Notes under the pieces: model-generated | Database searches by the model: none | What the model was told of the DNA's origin: nothing | The model's input: the letters and a program-made list of their open reading frames with translations, nothing else | Part shown: positions 19,765 through 28,979 of the stretch, piece by piece | Layout: the number at the start of each line of letters is the position of its first letter | Numbering within the stretch: position 1 is the stretch's first letter | Position numbers and translations under genes: made by a program | Source: Huiozyma naganishii CBS 8797 | Taxonomy: Eukaryota > Ascomycota > Saccharomycetes > Saccharomycetales > Saccharomycetaceae | Reading direction: 5' to 3' | DNA length: 64,000 nt | Assembly (NCBI RefSeq): GCF_000348985.1 | Contig: NC_035923.1 | Coordinates: 1,178,001-1,242,000, forward strand

Positions 19765-22755
19765 CTATGGCTCGTAGACTGCGAATTCCTTTAGTGGTTG
19801 ACGGACTGGAGCGACGTATAACTTCGATTTGAACTCCCCAACGTCCGTGATCAGTTGACCAGTGGGGTACACCTCTGTATCTAGTTTCGACTCGTCCAGC
19901 GATTTGTTATCCGTGACTTGCGACTGCAAATGGATCACCAGTTTTGTCGCCTTGTCGCCAACTATGAAGGACTTGTAGAATTCAAGCATTTCCTCCTTTG
20001 TCAACTTTTCAACAAGGGCTGCCTTCTTTTGATGATGCGTGAAATTGTAATCCCCCAGGTAGACCGCGGCAGTATACCTAGTACTCTCCTCCTGCATGTT
20101 CTTGTATTTTTGCAACAAGCTCTTACACAGAGCGTTCTTATGCTTGGAAAAGTCCTCCTCGGACATCGCATTCAAAAGTTCACCGAATTTCTGGTAGAAA
20201 GTATCGATTCTGAACTCCAAGTATGGGGTAGTGTGTTCCGACTGTATCAGAATTCTCATGTTCGCAGTACCGTGGTTGTTCAAAGAGGAACTGAAGACAA
20301 CGTACCCCAGTTGCTCTTTCGTTCTCAAAGTATCGAAACAGGGTTCATGGATCATTTGAGCAAATAGTCCGCTCTTCGCGGACAATTTTTCATCGTACAC
20401 GTCCAACTGTGTGACATATTGGATACAAGAGTTCACGTTTTTGGCATCCTTCAGTTTGGTCTCATACCTGTACGTTTCACCACGTGGAATCAAATAGGAT
20501 CTCATCCTGCTATTTTTTGTTTGCAATCTTGTCACATCGCTTGGTTGCAATATCTTAACCAAGGATGCAATTTCCATCGCTTCCTCGTACTTAAGGTTAC
20601 CGTGGATCAACGCTTCAAAATACAACTCCTCGAAGATGGTTGGGATGAAGTTGATCAACTCTTCGTAGGTGATTTTTTCCATCACGTCCAGTTTTTCTTC
20701 AACGGACCAGGACCGCTCATTAATCAAGTAGTTGTAAACTGTGGAGATCTGCGAGTATGGAACCTCGTACATCAGATTCTTCAAATGCTGGACAGACTTA
20801 TCCTTGAAGATCTTGAACTGTGGCTGCTCCAACTTGAAAGATTTGATTCCCTCCAAGAGCCGTGTCAGCAAGATAATCAGTTTGTCATTGAACCCGTAGA
20901 GCGTGAGATCTAAACCTTGGTTAGTCTTAACAAAGGAGGCGCGCAGGTTCGCACAGTTGGCATTGTATTGCAGATCTTTCAAAGAGTCATTGATCAATTG
21001 CACATACAGTGTCGATAACATGCTATTCAAAGCACTTGCGTGCGTATGTGGTAGTTTGAAAGTCAAGTAGATGTATCCCCTTGGCTGCCAGAACCTGTCA
21101 TCCTTTTTGAACCACACTTTACCGGTTTCGTTTTCACTGATCAACAGTGGTTCCTCTAGAGGCACAATCTCATCAGCGGAACTACCCTCTGGTTTGTCCA
21201 CTTTGAAGTTATTCGCGATGAACTCATTTGGGTGTGGTAGATGCAAATGCGAATTCAAGAGCGGAGTACTGATCTTGGCTAACAGATCTGGGGAGTATTT
21301 TTCCACCTCGTACTCTGTCCCGTACCATTTCTCTCTCTTTGAAGTTTTCAGATCTTTACCAATGAGAGTGATACGTGAGTTCTCTGGTTTCAAGTCTCGG
21401 CAGTATTGGGCGACGAGTTCAGGCTCGTACTTCGTCAAGAGTCCGTTGCTGAGGATTCTGTTCACTGGGATGTACTCTTTCTCTAGCGCCTTGGCTAAAG
21501 TCGAGACTGTGTTCGAGGGGCTACCCTTTTGCTCAAACTTGAAGTTAGCCTGTGCGATCTCTTGCAATTCGTGGAACACCCAGTTCTGCGGTAGACAGTT
21601 TTGTAGCATTTTGATGTATTGGAACACGTTGTGGACGACCTCCTCGTAGTGTGCAAGTCCATCGTCGGTGAGATCAATATCGACTGAGAAGAACGCGTTC
21701 CCTTTGGACACTGTGTGGCCTCCAGCGGACAACTCGTTCGCCCAGCCCTTTGTCTTCAAGTACGCCAAAAGCGAGCCTGTCCCCTCGTGTCCAATCAAAT
21801 GCGATAGAATATGTGGTGGTTTGGATTCCCAGTGCTCATCGACATCTGGGACAACGAAGGACACCTCCACTTTTTTCAACTCCTTGACTGGGTGGACCTT
21901 GATGATCTCTTGAAGGTGGTCTGCATCCAGGATGCGGGTATTGTACTCAGGCAGGGCACGGTCCAGTGTCTTCACATCTTGGAACAGCTCCTCGACCCAC
22001 TTGGTCATCGTATCGAGGTCTTCCCTACCGAGTATACACAATTTCATGAGGTTGGCCGAGTACGATTTGTTGTAGAACTTGAGCAACTCATCCCTGATGT
22101 CCAACCCAAGTTCTTTGGGTGTTGTGCCGAGGGTCTCGAGGTTCCCCGTCGAGAATTTATGATAGGGATGCCCGCCGTTTGTCAACGATTTGTCCAACTG
22201 GTAGAGCCTCCAAAGATCATTTTGCAAGTTCTTCTTATTCTCGCTGTCCACTGCATTGATCTCTTTGTCCGTGGACTCCTTGTTGAACAGTGGCCCAGTG
22301 AAGAACCCAGAGAACCTATCCAGCGCGCCATACAAGTGTTCGTAATTGACTTGGAAGTAGTAATTCGTGTTTTGAGCGCCCGTGTACGCATTCGAGGACC
22401 CGCCGTGTTTACTCAGGTAGCTTGAGTACTCATTCTCGTTGGGGAACTTGCTGGACCCCATGAACAGCAGATGTTCGCAGAAGTGTGCGAGCCCTGGGAG
22501 TTCCTCTGGGTCCTCGAACGCGCCGATGTTGACGTCGAGCGCGGCAGCGGCCTTGTCAGTGGTCGGATCCGAGATGAGCAGCGCCTTCAAATTGTTGGGC
22601 AGTTGCACGTACCGGTAGGACCTGTCGTCCAAGTCTGGTTGCAAGAACGTGTCTTGCAGGATCTTTGCTGACATTTTGGTGAATTGGGAAGAGGGTCTTG
22701 TGACTGTTGACTGAAGTATTCTCTGTTTGCAAGCGGAAAACAGGGCAATGCTCAT
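19765..22755 (-). CDS. STE23: Ste23, insulinase-family metalloprotease
   Basis: This M16 zinc metalloprotease matures the a-factor mating pheromone (with Axl1) and degrades amyloid-like peptides. From the ATG at 22755 it has 996 residues (1027 in S. cerevisiae). The inverted zinc motif HFCEH is at residues 91-95. The third zinc ligand lies in the downstream ENKKNLQND segment. The family C-terminal blocks LFAQMIHEPCFDTLRTKEQLG and FSSSLNNHG are intact. The first 30 residues lack acidic residues and carry Lys and Arg, like a mitochondrial presequence. A second Met (MSAKIL, at 22674) would give a form without it. The frame upstream of 22755 starts only at GTG, so I excluded it. Confidence 0.95.
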   Translation of the reverse strand: MSIALFSACKQRILQSTVTRPSSQFTKMSAKILQDTFLQPDLDDRSYRYVQLPNNLKALLISDPTTDKAAAALDVNIGAFEDPEELPGLAHFCEHLLFMGSSKFPNENEYSSYLSKHGGSSNAYTGAQNTNYYFQVNYEHLYGALDRFSGFFTGPLFNKESTDKEINAVDSENKKNLQNDLWRLYQLDKSLTNGGHPYHKFSTGNLETLGTTPKELGLDIRDELLKFYNKSYSANLMKLCILGREDLDTMTKWVEELFQDVKTLDRALPEYNTRILDADHLQEIIKVHPVKELKKVEVSFVVPDVDEHWESKPPHILSHLIGHEGTGSLLAYLKTKGWANELSAGGHTVSKGNAFFSVDIDLTDDGLAHYEEVVHNVFQYIKMLQNCLPQNWVFHELQEIAQANFKFEQKGSPSNTVSTLAKALEKEYIPVNRILSNGLLTKYEPELVAQYCRDLKPENSRITLIGKDLKTSKREKWYGTEYEVEKYSPDLLAKISTPLLNSHLHLPHPNEFIANNFKVDKPEGSSADEIVPLEEPLLISENETGKVWFKKDDRFWQPRGYIYLTFKLPHTHASALNSMLSTLYVQLINDSLKDLQYNANCANLRASFVKTNQGLDLTLYGFNDKLIILLTRLLEGIKSFKLEQPQFKIFKDKSVQHLKNLMYEVPYSQISTVYNYLINERSWSVEEKLDVMEKITYEELINFIPTIFEELYFEALIHGNLKYEEAMEIASLVKILQPSDVTRLQTKNSRMRSYLIPRGETYRYETKLKDAKNVNSCIQYVTQLDVYDEKLSAKSGLFAQMIHEPCFDTLRTKEQLGYVVFSSSLNNHGTANMRILIQSEHTTPYLEFRIDTFYQKFGELLNAMSEEDFSKHKNALCKSLLQKYKNMQEESTRYTAAVYLGDYNFTHHQKKAALVEKLTKEEMLEFYKSFIVGDKATKLVIHLQSQVTDNKSLDESKLDTEVYPTGQLITDVGEFKSKLYVAPVRQPLKEFAVYEP

Positions 22756-22984
22756 CAAAAGAACCCCAATTGAGCGCAACAAGCAGTACACTGTGGCGTG
22801 ATAAGCAAATCCAACCACCCAATAGCACGGCTTCTAAAGTTCAGAAACACGCGTCTGATTTAAAGTTGATTATTATTATGTAATTGAATATATATATATA
22901 TACAGTTGTACGTAGTAGGAGGATGGGTGTTGCTACTGCCGTCTACCGTCTACTTCTTGTACTACATTGTACACAAAGAACACC

Positions 22985-23248
22985 ATGGCGCGTATTAGAG
23001 GGTACGGGAACGTCACTGTCGGTGTGCTGTCGCTGATCAGCATCTACATGGGTGTGAACTTCTTCCAGCCGATTGTGATCGAGCAACTGCGGAAAGACGG
23101 CCACCTGCGGCAGGACATGCAACTGCCGCATTACGACAGCGACGGCAAAGTTATCCCCCCGGGGGAACTGGCAGATGCGCCCGCAGGGGCAGACGTGCAG
23201 GGAGAAACGGCCCGGAAAGACGCTCCCCCAAAAGAAGCTCAAAGCTGA
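22985..23248 (+). CDS. ECM19: Ecm19-like small membrane protein
   Basis: This is a small protein of 87 residues of unknown molecular function. A hydrophobic segment at about residues 10-30 (VTVGVLSLISIYMGVNFF) could span a membrane. It is followed by a conserved-looking IVIEQLRKDGHLRQD block and a disordered Pro/Ala/Asp tail. The identification as ECM19 (YLR390W) rests on its place between STE23 and CCW14 and on its orientation. It is shorter than the roughly 112-residue S. cerevisiae protein. The ATG at 22985 has a good context (CACCATGG). It is read divergently from STE23 across about 230 bases that include a TA repeat. Confidence 0.72.
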   Translation: MARIRGYGNVTVGVLSLISIYMGVNFFQPIVIEQLRKDGHLRQDMQLPHYDSDGKVIPPGELADAPAGADVQGETARKDAPPKEAQS

Positions 23249-23379
23249 CCCAACTTTCGGGAAGAGAACACAACCAATACCTTCTAGTCATCACATCACC
23301 GTCTCAAGTGTTGCTAGAGCACTGGATCACCAGGATACTGGACCAGACCTTTGGAGGTCCCTCACCTTCATCTGTGTAC

Positions 23380-23387
23380 TATAAATA
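23380..23387 (+). promoter_or_regulatory. CCW14: TATA box of CCW14
   Basis: TATAAATA lies 166 bases upstream of the CCW14 start codon, in the 304-base gap after ECM19. It is a strong TATA consensus, as expected for an abundant cell-wall protein. Apart from this I see no gene in 23249-23552. Confidence 0.6.
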
Positions 23388-23552
23388 GCGAACACCGTCA
23401 CCCGGACACACCGCAAATTTTCACCGATTTAAAAAAAACAAACATTCAATTCTTGTTGCTTCTTGATGTTGATGTTGACTGTTACTCTGAGTTACAAACA
23501 GACAGACAGTCACACACAGACCATACCACTCGTTATCACTACACTGTACACC

Positions 23553-24179
23553 ATGCGTTCCTCTGCTTCTGTCGTTTCTGCCGTTTTTTCCCTGGCCCTG
23601 CTGGCCTCCCAGGCGGTCGCCACCCCTCCAGCGTGTCTGCTGGCCTGTGTTGCACAGGTGACCAAGGCATCCTCGACCTGTTCCTCTTTGAACCAGGTTG
23701 GGTGTGTCTGCTCCAAGGAGGCCGACCAGGTCAAACAGTGTCTGGACAGCATCTGCCCATCCGGTGACGCTGACGCTGCCTACAGCGCCTTCCAGAGCTC
23801 GTGTTCTGAACAGGGGGCCAGTCTAGGTGGGTCCTCCGCTCACTCTTCCAAGGCTGTTTCTTCTGCCACCTCTACTTCTGCCTCGTCTTCTTCTTCTGAG
23901 ACCGCTGCCACCACCACCTCTACTTCTTCTTCTAAGGCTGCTTCATCTTCTTCTGAAACTGCTGCTACCACCTCTACTTCTTCTTCTGCCCCATCTTCTT
24001 CTGCTGCTGCGTCCACCACAGTCTCCGTCTCCAGTGCTAAGCCAACTACTGCTTTGACAAAGTCCTCCACACAGGCCTCCAGCACCATCAGTGTCTCTCA
24101 GATCCACTCAGGTGCAGGTAACTTGTTGCAATCTGGTAACTCGTTCGCCATTGCTGCCATCGCCGCTTTGTTGATCTGA
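23553..24179 (+). CDS. CCW14: Ccw14, CFEM-domain GPI-anchored cell-wall protein
   Basis: This is a structural mannoprotein of the inner cell wall, of 208 residues (238 in S. cerevisiae). It has a signal peptide at residues 1-22 (hydrophobic, ending AVAT). The CFEM domain has eight cysteines between about residues 26 and 90, including GCVC. A long Ser/Thr/Ala-rich stalk suited to O-mannosylation follows, then a C-terminal hydrophobic tail (SFAIAAIAALLI) typical of GPI addition. An in-frame ATG at 23466 would add 29 residues and bury the signal peptide, so I chose 23553. Position after ECM19 matches S. cerevisiae YLR390W-A. Confidence 0.93.
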   Translation: MRSSASVVSAVFSLALLASQAVATPPACLLACVAQVTKASSTCSSLNQVGCVCSKEADQVKQCLDSICPSGDADAAYSAFQSSCSEQGASLGGSSAHSSKAVSSATSTSASSSSSETAATTTSTSSSKAASSSSETAATTSTSSSAPSSSAAASTTVSVSSAKPTTALTKSSTQASSTISVSQIHSGAGNLLQSGNSFAIAAIAALLI

Positions 24180-24393
24180 TTACATGCCAAATTCATATAA
24201 CATCCATCAGCACTCACCCATCAAAACTACAGGTTCTTACACTCCTATATAAGAGGTTTTTTTAGTCTTTATTAGTATTACGTATACACATACCAAAGAA
24301 AGGGTGTATATACAGTATAACAAACATTGAAATGTTTACACTTTCCCCTGCGCATCGTCGCTTTATACGCTTATTGAGTGTCCCCGTGTTGTC

Positions 24394-26169
24394 TCACGCC
24401 TTACTGTCCACGGACTCGTTGTACATCGGTGGCTCCACGTAGCGGGGCAAGTACGCCGGGGTCTCAGCTGGCACGGGCCGTTCATTTTGTGGCCTTACTT
24501 GACAGTATATCTGCGTGTTGTCGATTACAACTTCACTCTGCCGCGTCTGGCCATCGACAATCCAGTCAATCAACAACTGCAGTTGGAAAGTCCGCCGTAT
24601 CGCACAGGTCTTGAAACTGAAAAGACGGTTCCCGCGATGCTTGTAGTCCTCCTCATTGAATTGCAATTTACGCATCTGCAAGTGGTCCTTAAACCGTATC
24701 GCACACTCACAACGCGCAGTGGCTGTGTCGTCGTCCTGTCCGCGAGACCGCACTCGCAACTTATCCATGTTGAACACGTCCCCCTGCTGCGAGTCCCCCG
24801 CAAGGGACACCTCGATCAGCCGCAGTGAGGAGACGTTCTCATTCGCTACACCGCGCGACAAGTATGCAGTGTTCTCGACAAGGTTCAACTGCACACGGGC
24901 AAGCTGCACGTTCAACCGCTTGATCTCGGACACGTTGCCCTTGCAGATCAGGTACACTTTGTCGAACTTCCCAGACCCTTTCTTGAACAGTGGATCCATC
25001 CGATATAGCCGCTTTAAGCCTTCATTGCTGTTGCGGATCTCCACCCACATAGACGCATCAGACGCCGTTGGGACGCCCGATCCGATACGTCGAGCGATAA
25101 TATGCAGTGCTCTGGTCAGTGGTGCTGCCGGGGGAGGGAGCGATCCGCCAATGCCAGCACTGCCCGTACTCGTGACGGGACTTCCCACCACAGATGCGTA
25201 CGAGGGTGTTGCCTCTCCTGCGGGTACATTAGCTGATGCTCCAGCTAATGTACCAGAGGGACCCGCAGCCGTGGAACCGGACAATTCCGCCAGTGGGGTC
25301 GGCGATCTCGACACGGTGGGGGCCGCCGTCACCACATTATTTAGCATCCTAGTGGCATTGTGATCGTTGTGTATAGCAGCCAGCGGATTGCCCGACGTTT
25401 TCACATTGGGTAGGGCGTCGTCCTCCGGTAGGAAAGTCTTGGCCTTAGAAAAAGTTGGCATGGTCAAGTTCGCTAAAGCATTCATCCGCAGAGCCTCCTC
25501 AACCTCGTCGTTCTCATAGTCTGGGTACGTCAAGTCCTTCGGGTTCGGTATGTAGTCCACCAGTTGGTGCTCCCGCAGCACTTTATCGAACGGTTTGAAC
25601 CAATTCATCGCTTTGCCCATCTCGACTTCGACCTCGACCATGTAAATGACCTTCCCAAAGGAGTAAAAATATAGGTCAAGGTTATCGATCTTGTTCAGCT
25701 CCTGCCAATGCATGTTGAAAGTTGGTGGCAACTTGATATCCTTCCTCTTCAAGAAACATATCGTGTTCTTCAAGTGGTTCTTCAAGCATCTGGGACGTTT
25801 ACCCTTCAGTTGCTCAAACTCGAAATCGTAATTGTACGAACCTGGGTTTACTTTGAAGGGCTTCGAACTCCCCTCTAGTGCATCCCACACGTTGTCCGGC
25901 GGGAACACTCTCCTTTCCAGATCCAAAAGCCGATGGTACGACTTGTTATCCTGCACTGGCATCATCATCCCGTTCTGCGACATCATGTAGTCAGAATTCA
26001 TCTTAGTCTGCGTCTCAGCAAAGCCCTTCAGATGCACCACGATCTTCTTTATGGGTACGGACTTAGCAAGCTTCAAATGGAAGGTCCCAGATACCCTATC
26101 ATCCCCCGTGTAGTATAGGCCATTAGTTGGCGGAACAAGCACCAGCTCACTCTGAGTGGAGGGCGCCAT
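24394..26169 (-). CDS. ART10: Art10, arrestin-related ubiquitin-ligase adaptor
   Basis: This member of the alpha-arrestin family recruits the Rsp5 ubiquitin ligase to membrane proteins and so directs their endocytosis. It has 591 residues, longer than the roughly 518 of S. cerevisiae Art10. The N-terminal arrestin fold starts at about residue 8 (LVLVPPTNGLYYTGDDRVSG). A low-complexity Ala/Pro/Ser insert at about residues 270-345 accounts for part of the extra length. A second arrestin half follows. A PPMY motif at residues 580-583 is a PPxY ligand for the Rsp5 WW domains. It converges with CCW14 and is divergent from ATP10, only 210 bases away. Confidence 0.9.
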   Translation of the reverse strand: MAPSTQSELVLVPPTNGLYYTGDDRVSGTFHLKLAKSVPIKKIVVHLKGFAETQTKMNSDYMMSQNGMMMPVQDNKSYHRLLDLERRVFPPDNVWDALEGSSKPFKVNPGSYNYDFEFEQLKGKRPRCLKNHLKNTICFLKRKDIKLPPTFNMHWQELNKIDNLDLYFYSFGKVIYMVEVEVEMGKAMNWFKPFDKVLREHQLVDYIPNPKDLTYPDYENDEVEEALRMNALANLTMPTFSKAKTFLPEDDALPNVKTSGNPLAAIHNDHNATRMLNNVVTAAPTVSRSPTPLAELSGSTAAGPSGTLAGASANVPAGEATPSYASVVGSPVTSTGSAGIGGSLPPPAAPLTRALHIIARRIGSGVPTASDASMWVEIRNSNEGLKRLYRMDPLFKKGSGKFDKVYLICKGNVSEIKRLNVQLARVQLNLVENTAYLSRGVANENVSSLRLIEVSLAGDSQQGDVFNMDKLRVRSRGQDDDTATARCECAIRFKDHLQMRKLQFNEEDYKHRGNRLFSFKTCAIRRTFQLQLLIDWIVDGQTRQSEVVIDNTQIYCQVRPQNERPVPAETPAYLPRYVEPPMYNESVDSKA

Positions 26170-26309
26170 AAATGCGGTGCTAGCGGAGTGGTATTCTCAC
26201 TGGTGGGGGCCGAACTCTAAAAGGTTTCATCGTGATGATAGTAAGGGAACACGGACAGAACCCTTCAAAAATCGCAGTGAAAAATTACTAAGCTCTCGAC
26301 CTTCATAAC

Positions 26310-26399
26310 ATGGCATCTACTACTAAAATGAGTGATAGATGGCGTACCCGTCTCTGCATTGCAAGTAACCACATTTGGCATGTTGCAGCACGCCAGTAA
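26310..26399 (+). other. Upstream open reading frame overlapping the ATP10 start
   Basis: An ATG at 26310 opens a 29-codon frame ending with TAA at 26397-26399, in a different frame from ATP10 and running past its ATG at 26380. It would reduce ATP10 translation if transcripts start upstream of 26310. The transcript start is unknown. Confidence 0.4.
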
Positions 26400-27225
26400 A
26401 CGCAGCTTCAGTAGCTGCGCCGCTCGGAACGGTTTCTTTAACAAGTTCTTCCAGCCGATCATAAGTGCGTCGAAACCGGATGAACACCAAGTGGAACAGC
26501 TTGTGAAGCCCGTTGGACTGCCGAAACCGCCCACGGCAAGCACCGTGTACTCGAGAGGAAACAATTTCCGGGACCTCTTTGACGACGACAAAACGCAGCG
26601 ACGCACAGAGGAGCTGACTTTGGAGCTAAGTAAGTCCGGAATGTATGACATGTACACGTTCCGCAAAACGAGAGGGAAGATGTTTCTGTCACCCAAATCG
26701 TACTGGCGGGCGGACAAAGCGCTATACTTCCCGCACTTGGTTGGTACAGCGGTCGCTCCCGGCAGTCGAAGGACGAACGTCGAGGACATGATGCGGGGGA
26801 AAATAAGTGTCGTGCGAGTATTTGGCAATCGGGTTGGCGAGGATATATCCACGGAGTTCTTCACGAAACAGGGACAGGGGACCCCTGAGTTTGAATCCTG
26901 GCAGGACGTCAACACGCAACTGATCGAGATCAGCTGGATCGAAAACGCGCTGAAGTCGTTCGTGATGAAGCTCTCGATGTGGAGTCTGCGGAACCACTTA
27001 TCCGCGCAGCGGCAATCCAAGTATGTTCTCTGCGAGCGGAAGCAACTACCCTTCATGATCAGAGAGCAGCTCAATCTGAATAACCTGTACACAGGGTACG
27101 TACTTGTGGTGGACCCGCAGCTGCGGATCCGTTGGATGGCGAGTGGGGGTGTCCGCTCCCCCGAGGAGCGCGACGCGCTGTGGAACTGCGTCTCACACTT
27201 GAAACGCGAACAGCCACCGACGTGA
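26380..27225 (+). CDS. ATP10: Atp10, assembly factor for mitochondrial ATP synthase
   Basis: Atp10 is a mitochondrial inner-membrane protein that binds newly made Atp6 and helps it join the Atp9 ring. The protein has 281 residues (279 in S. cerevisiae). Its N terminus is rich in Arg, Ser and Lys without early acidic residues (MLQHASKRSFSSCAARNGFF), a good presequence. The body has the conserved blocks FRKTRGKMFLSPKSYW and ALYFPHLVGTAV. The frame upstream of 26380 begins with GTG and is not homologous. A Puf3-type site lies in the 3' region. It lies divergent from ART10 and upstream of CST9, as in S. cerevisiae YLR393W. Confidence 0.94.
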   Translation: MLQHASKRSFSSCAARNGFFNKFFQPIISASKPDEHQVEQLVKPVGLPKPPTASTVYSRGNNFRDLFDDDKTQRRTEELTLELSKSGMYDMYTFRKTRGKMFLSPKSYWRADKALYFPHLVGTAVAPGSRRTNVEDMMRGKISVVRVFGNRVGEDISTEFFTKQGQGTPEFESWQDVNTQLIEISWIENALKSFVMKLSMWSLRNHLSAQRQSKYVLCERKQLPFMIREQLNLNNLYTGYVLVVDPQLRIRWMASGGVRSPEERDALWNCVSHLKREQPPT

Positions 27226-27287
27226 CGTGACTACGGGGTCCTCACCACCACCACCATCAATCAGCCCGGGCTCATCGCCGACTTTCT

Positions 27288-27295
27288 TGTAAATA
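27288..27295 (+). promoter_or_regulatory. ATP10: Puf3-type binding site in the ATP10 3' region
   Basis: TGTAAATA lies 63 bases after the ATP10 stop, with a C two bases before the U. This fits the Puf3 preference C-N-UGUANAUA. Puf3 controls many nuclear mRNAs for mitochondrial proteins, and ATP10 encodes one. Confidence 0.55.
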
Positions 27296-27406
27296 TTCAA
27301 ATATCAACATCTCGAATCGTTAACCGCTGAACCCTCGGAGTTGTAATCGCTGACAAGAAACGGATACATTAGTGGCTATACGGCTGTTTTGTAGTGACCA
27401 GGGGGA

Positions 27407-28516
27407 ATGTCAAGCGAGCAGCTGTTTGGACAACCGTTTGTGTTCTGCCACGTGTGCCACCAGCGGTCATCGCCGCAGGATCCGCTCAGTTTGACGTCGT
27501 GTGCGCACACGCTCTGCTCGAAGCACCTGACGTCGAACCGTCGGTGCCCTGTGTGTTGCACGAATGATGTGTCAGTGATCAAGTTAGTGGACAAGAGGAC
27601 GCTGCCCCGGGACGTCGGGTTGTTCTTTGAGCCCGTTTCTGATATTCTAGAGACGGTGTGCAGTGTTTCACAATTCCAAACGAACGGGCTGCTGAGCCAA
27701 GTGCAGTACTACCAATCGCACTGTGTAAAACTGAGGGAGAAAGTGGCCCGCCAGCAGCAATTGCTGCACCAGGCGAAGCAGGAACTCGATGCGATCCCCA
27801 AGTTGAAGCAGAGGGTGAGGGAACTGGAATCACAGCGGCAAGAGGCCCCCACAAACAACTTCTTCTACAAGAAGGGCGCCCGAGCTACAGATAGTGCATC
27901 ACGAGGGGCCGGTTTCCAACCACCACCGACAGTGGATCTCACTTTGGACTACATGGACGATGAGGAACAGTTTGTCACCAAACTGCGGAAGAACTCGACC
28001 CTGCGGAACAAGAACCCGGGGAGCAGTTCTCAAACACCCCCGCACAGGGATTTACGGAGACGAATGAACAACACGGTTTCGCATAGCTCGACAGATTCGT
28101 CAATCATGGCCGAATCGACACATCTGAACAAATTCCCCTTCCAAGGTACACCGACGAAGGCCCCTACTACTACTACTGTTACTACGACGACTGCTGCTAC
28201 GGCGGGCACAGGGTTGGTGCTCACCCCGAACAGCGTCTCCAGTGGTGTTCGCAGGCGCGGGACGCCCCAGACGGACAACACAGACAGCAGACCCACAAAG
28301 ATGCAGTTCCCGACACCGCTGGAAAAATTACGTATAGCAAGGAGGAACAGTACGACAGACGGGTTTCCTGCGAAGAGGGCCCACACGCAGACCATGTTGA
28401 CAGGCCATAGTCACAACCCGCTGGAGAAAGTCACATCCTCCGCAACGCCGCACCGCCAGATCCTCATGTCATCGGGCAGAAGCAAGACTGCGAACAAATT
28501 CAAAAGGATACGGTGA
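27407..28516 (+). CDS. CST9: Cst9/Zip3, RING-finger SUMO ligase of meiotic crossovers
   Basis: Zip3 is a SUMO E3 ligase that marks crossover sites in meiosis and promotes synaptonemal complex assembly. The protein has 369 residues, shorter than the 482 of S. cerevisiae. A RING finger lies at about residues 14-50, with zinc ligands in CHVCH, CAHTLCSKH and CPVC. A coiled coil follows at about residues 105-145. The C-terminal half is disordered and Thr/Ser-rich, with a short ACT/ACG-repeat-encoded Thr run near residues 254-264. The basic C terminus ends KTANKFKRIR. Synteny (between ATP10 and COX8) and the RING plus coiled coil support the call. Confidence 0.9.
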   Translation: MSSEQLFGQPFVFCHVCHQRSSPQDPLSLTSCAHTLCSKHLTSNRRCPVCCTNDVSVIKLVDKRTLPRDVGLFFEPVSDILETVCSVSQFQTNGLLSQVQYYQSHCVKLREKVARQQQLLHQAKQELDAIPKLKQRVRELESQRQEAPTNNFFYKKGARATDSASRGAGFQPPPTVDLTLDYMDDEEQFVTKLRKNSTLRNKNPGSSSQTPPHRDLRRRMNNTVSHSSTDSSIMAESTHLNKFPFQGTPTKAPTTTTVTTTTAATAGTGLVLTPNSVSSGVRRRGTPQTDNTDSRPTKMQFPTPLEKLRIARRNSTTDGFPAKRAHTQTMLTGHSHNPLEKVTSSATPHRQILMSSGRSKTANKFKRIR

Positions 28517-28757
28517 AGCGGAGAGGGAGCGATAGAGCCGCGGAAGGAATTGGTGATGCTACCTAAAGGTGTTTCACTATTTTCTCTATTACATACGAAA
28601 TCAATTACTAAAAACTAGCACTTACAACGTTACAGAAGGGTCTCTGCCAGGAAAGAATATATAGCACTTCAGTTTTGTTTCTGTGGTGGGGGGGTGTGTA
28701 GGGTAAAGATGTGTACACAGCGCTACTAGTAAACGGCGTGGGGAGGGGAACAGACAA

Positions 28758-28979
28758 TCAGATGTTCCCGCTCTTCTTCAACTGCACGAAGCACGCAATG
28801 AAGGGCACTGCAAACCCAACGGCAAAGAACCCAAAGTGCACCACACCGTACGGAATCTTCCTGTCGTGGATCTTGAATGGGAGGTTACTGTAGACACCCT
28901 CTTTAAAATGTGCTGCGTTCCTCGCAGAGGAGGCAAACATCCTCCTGCCGGAAGTCCTTACAATCTGTTGCGCTATCAT
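28758..28979 (-). CDS. COX8: Cox8, cytochrome c oxidase subunit VIII
   Basis: This small subunit of respiratory complex IV has 73 residues (78 in S. cerevisiae). A presequence with Arg and Ser (MIAQQIVRTSGRRMFASSAR) precedes the mature HFKEGVYSNLPFKI segment. A single membrane helix (VHFGFFAVGFAVPFIACFV) and the conserved end QLKKSG complete it. The frame runs further upstream through a CGTG-repeat tract that cannot be coding, so I start at 28979. Two CCAAT boxes on the gene's strand, at about 29146 and 29244, are candidate Hap2/3/4/5 sites. Confidence 0.95.
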   Translation of the reverse strand: MIAQQIVRTSGRRMFASSARNAAHFKEGVYSNLPFKIHDRKIPYGVVHFGFFAVGFAVPFIACFVQLKKSGNI

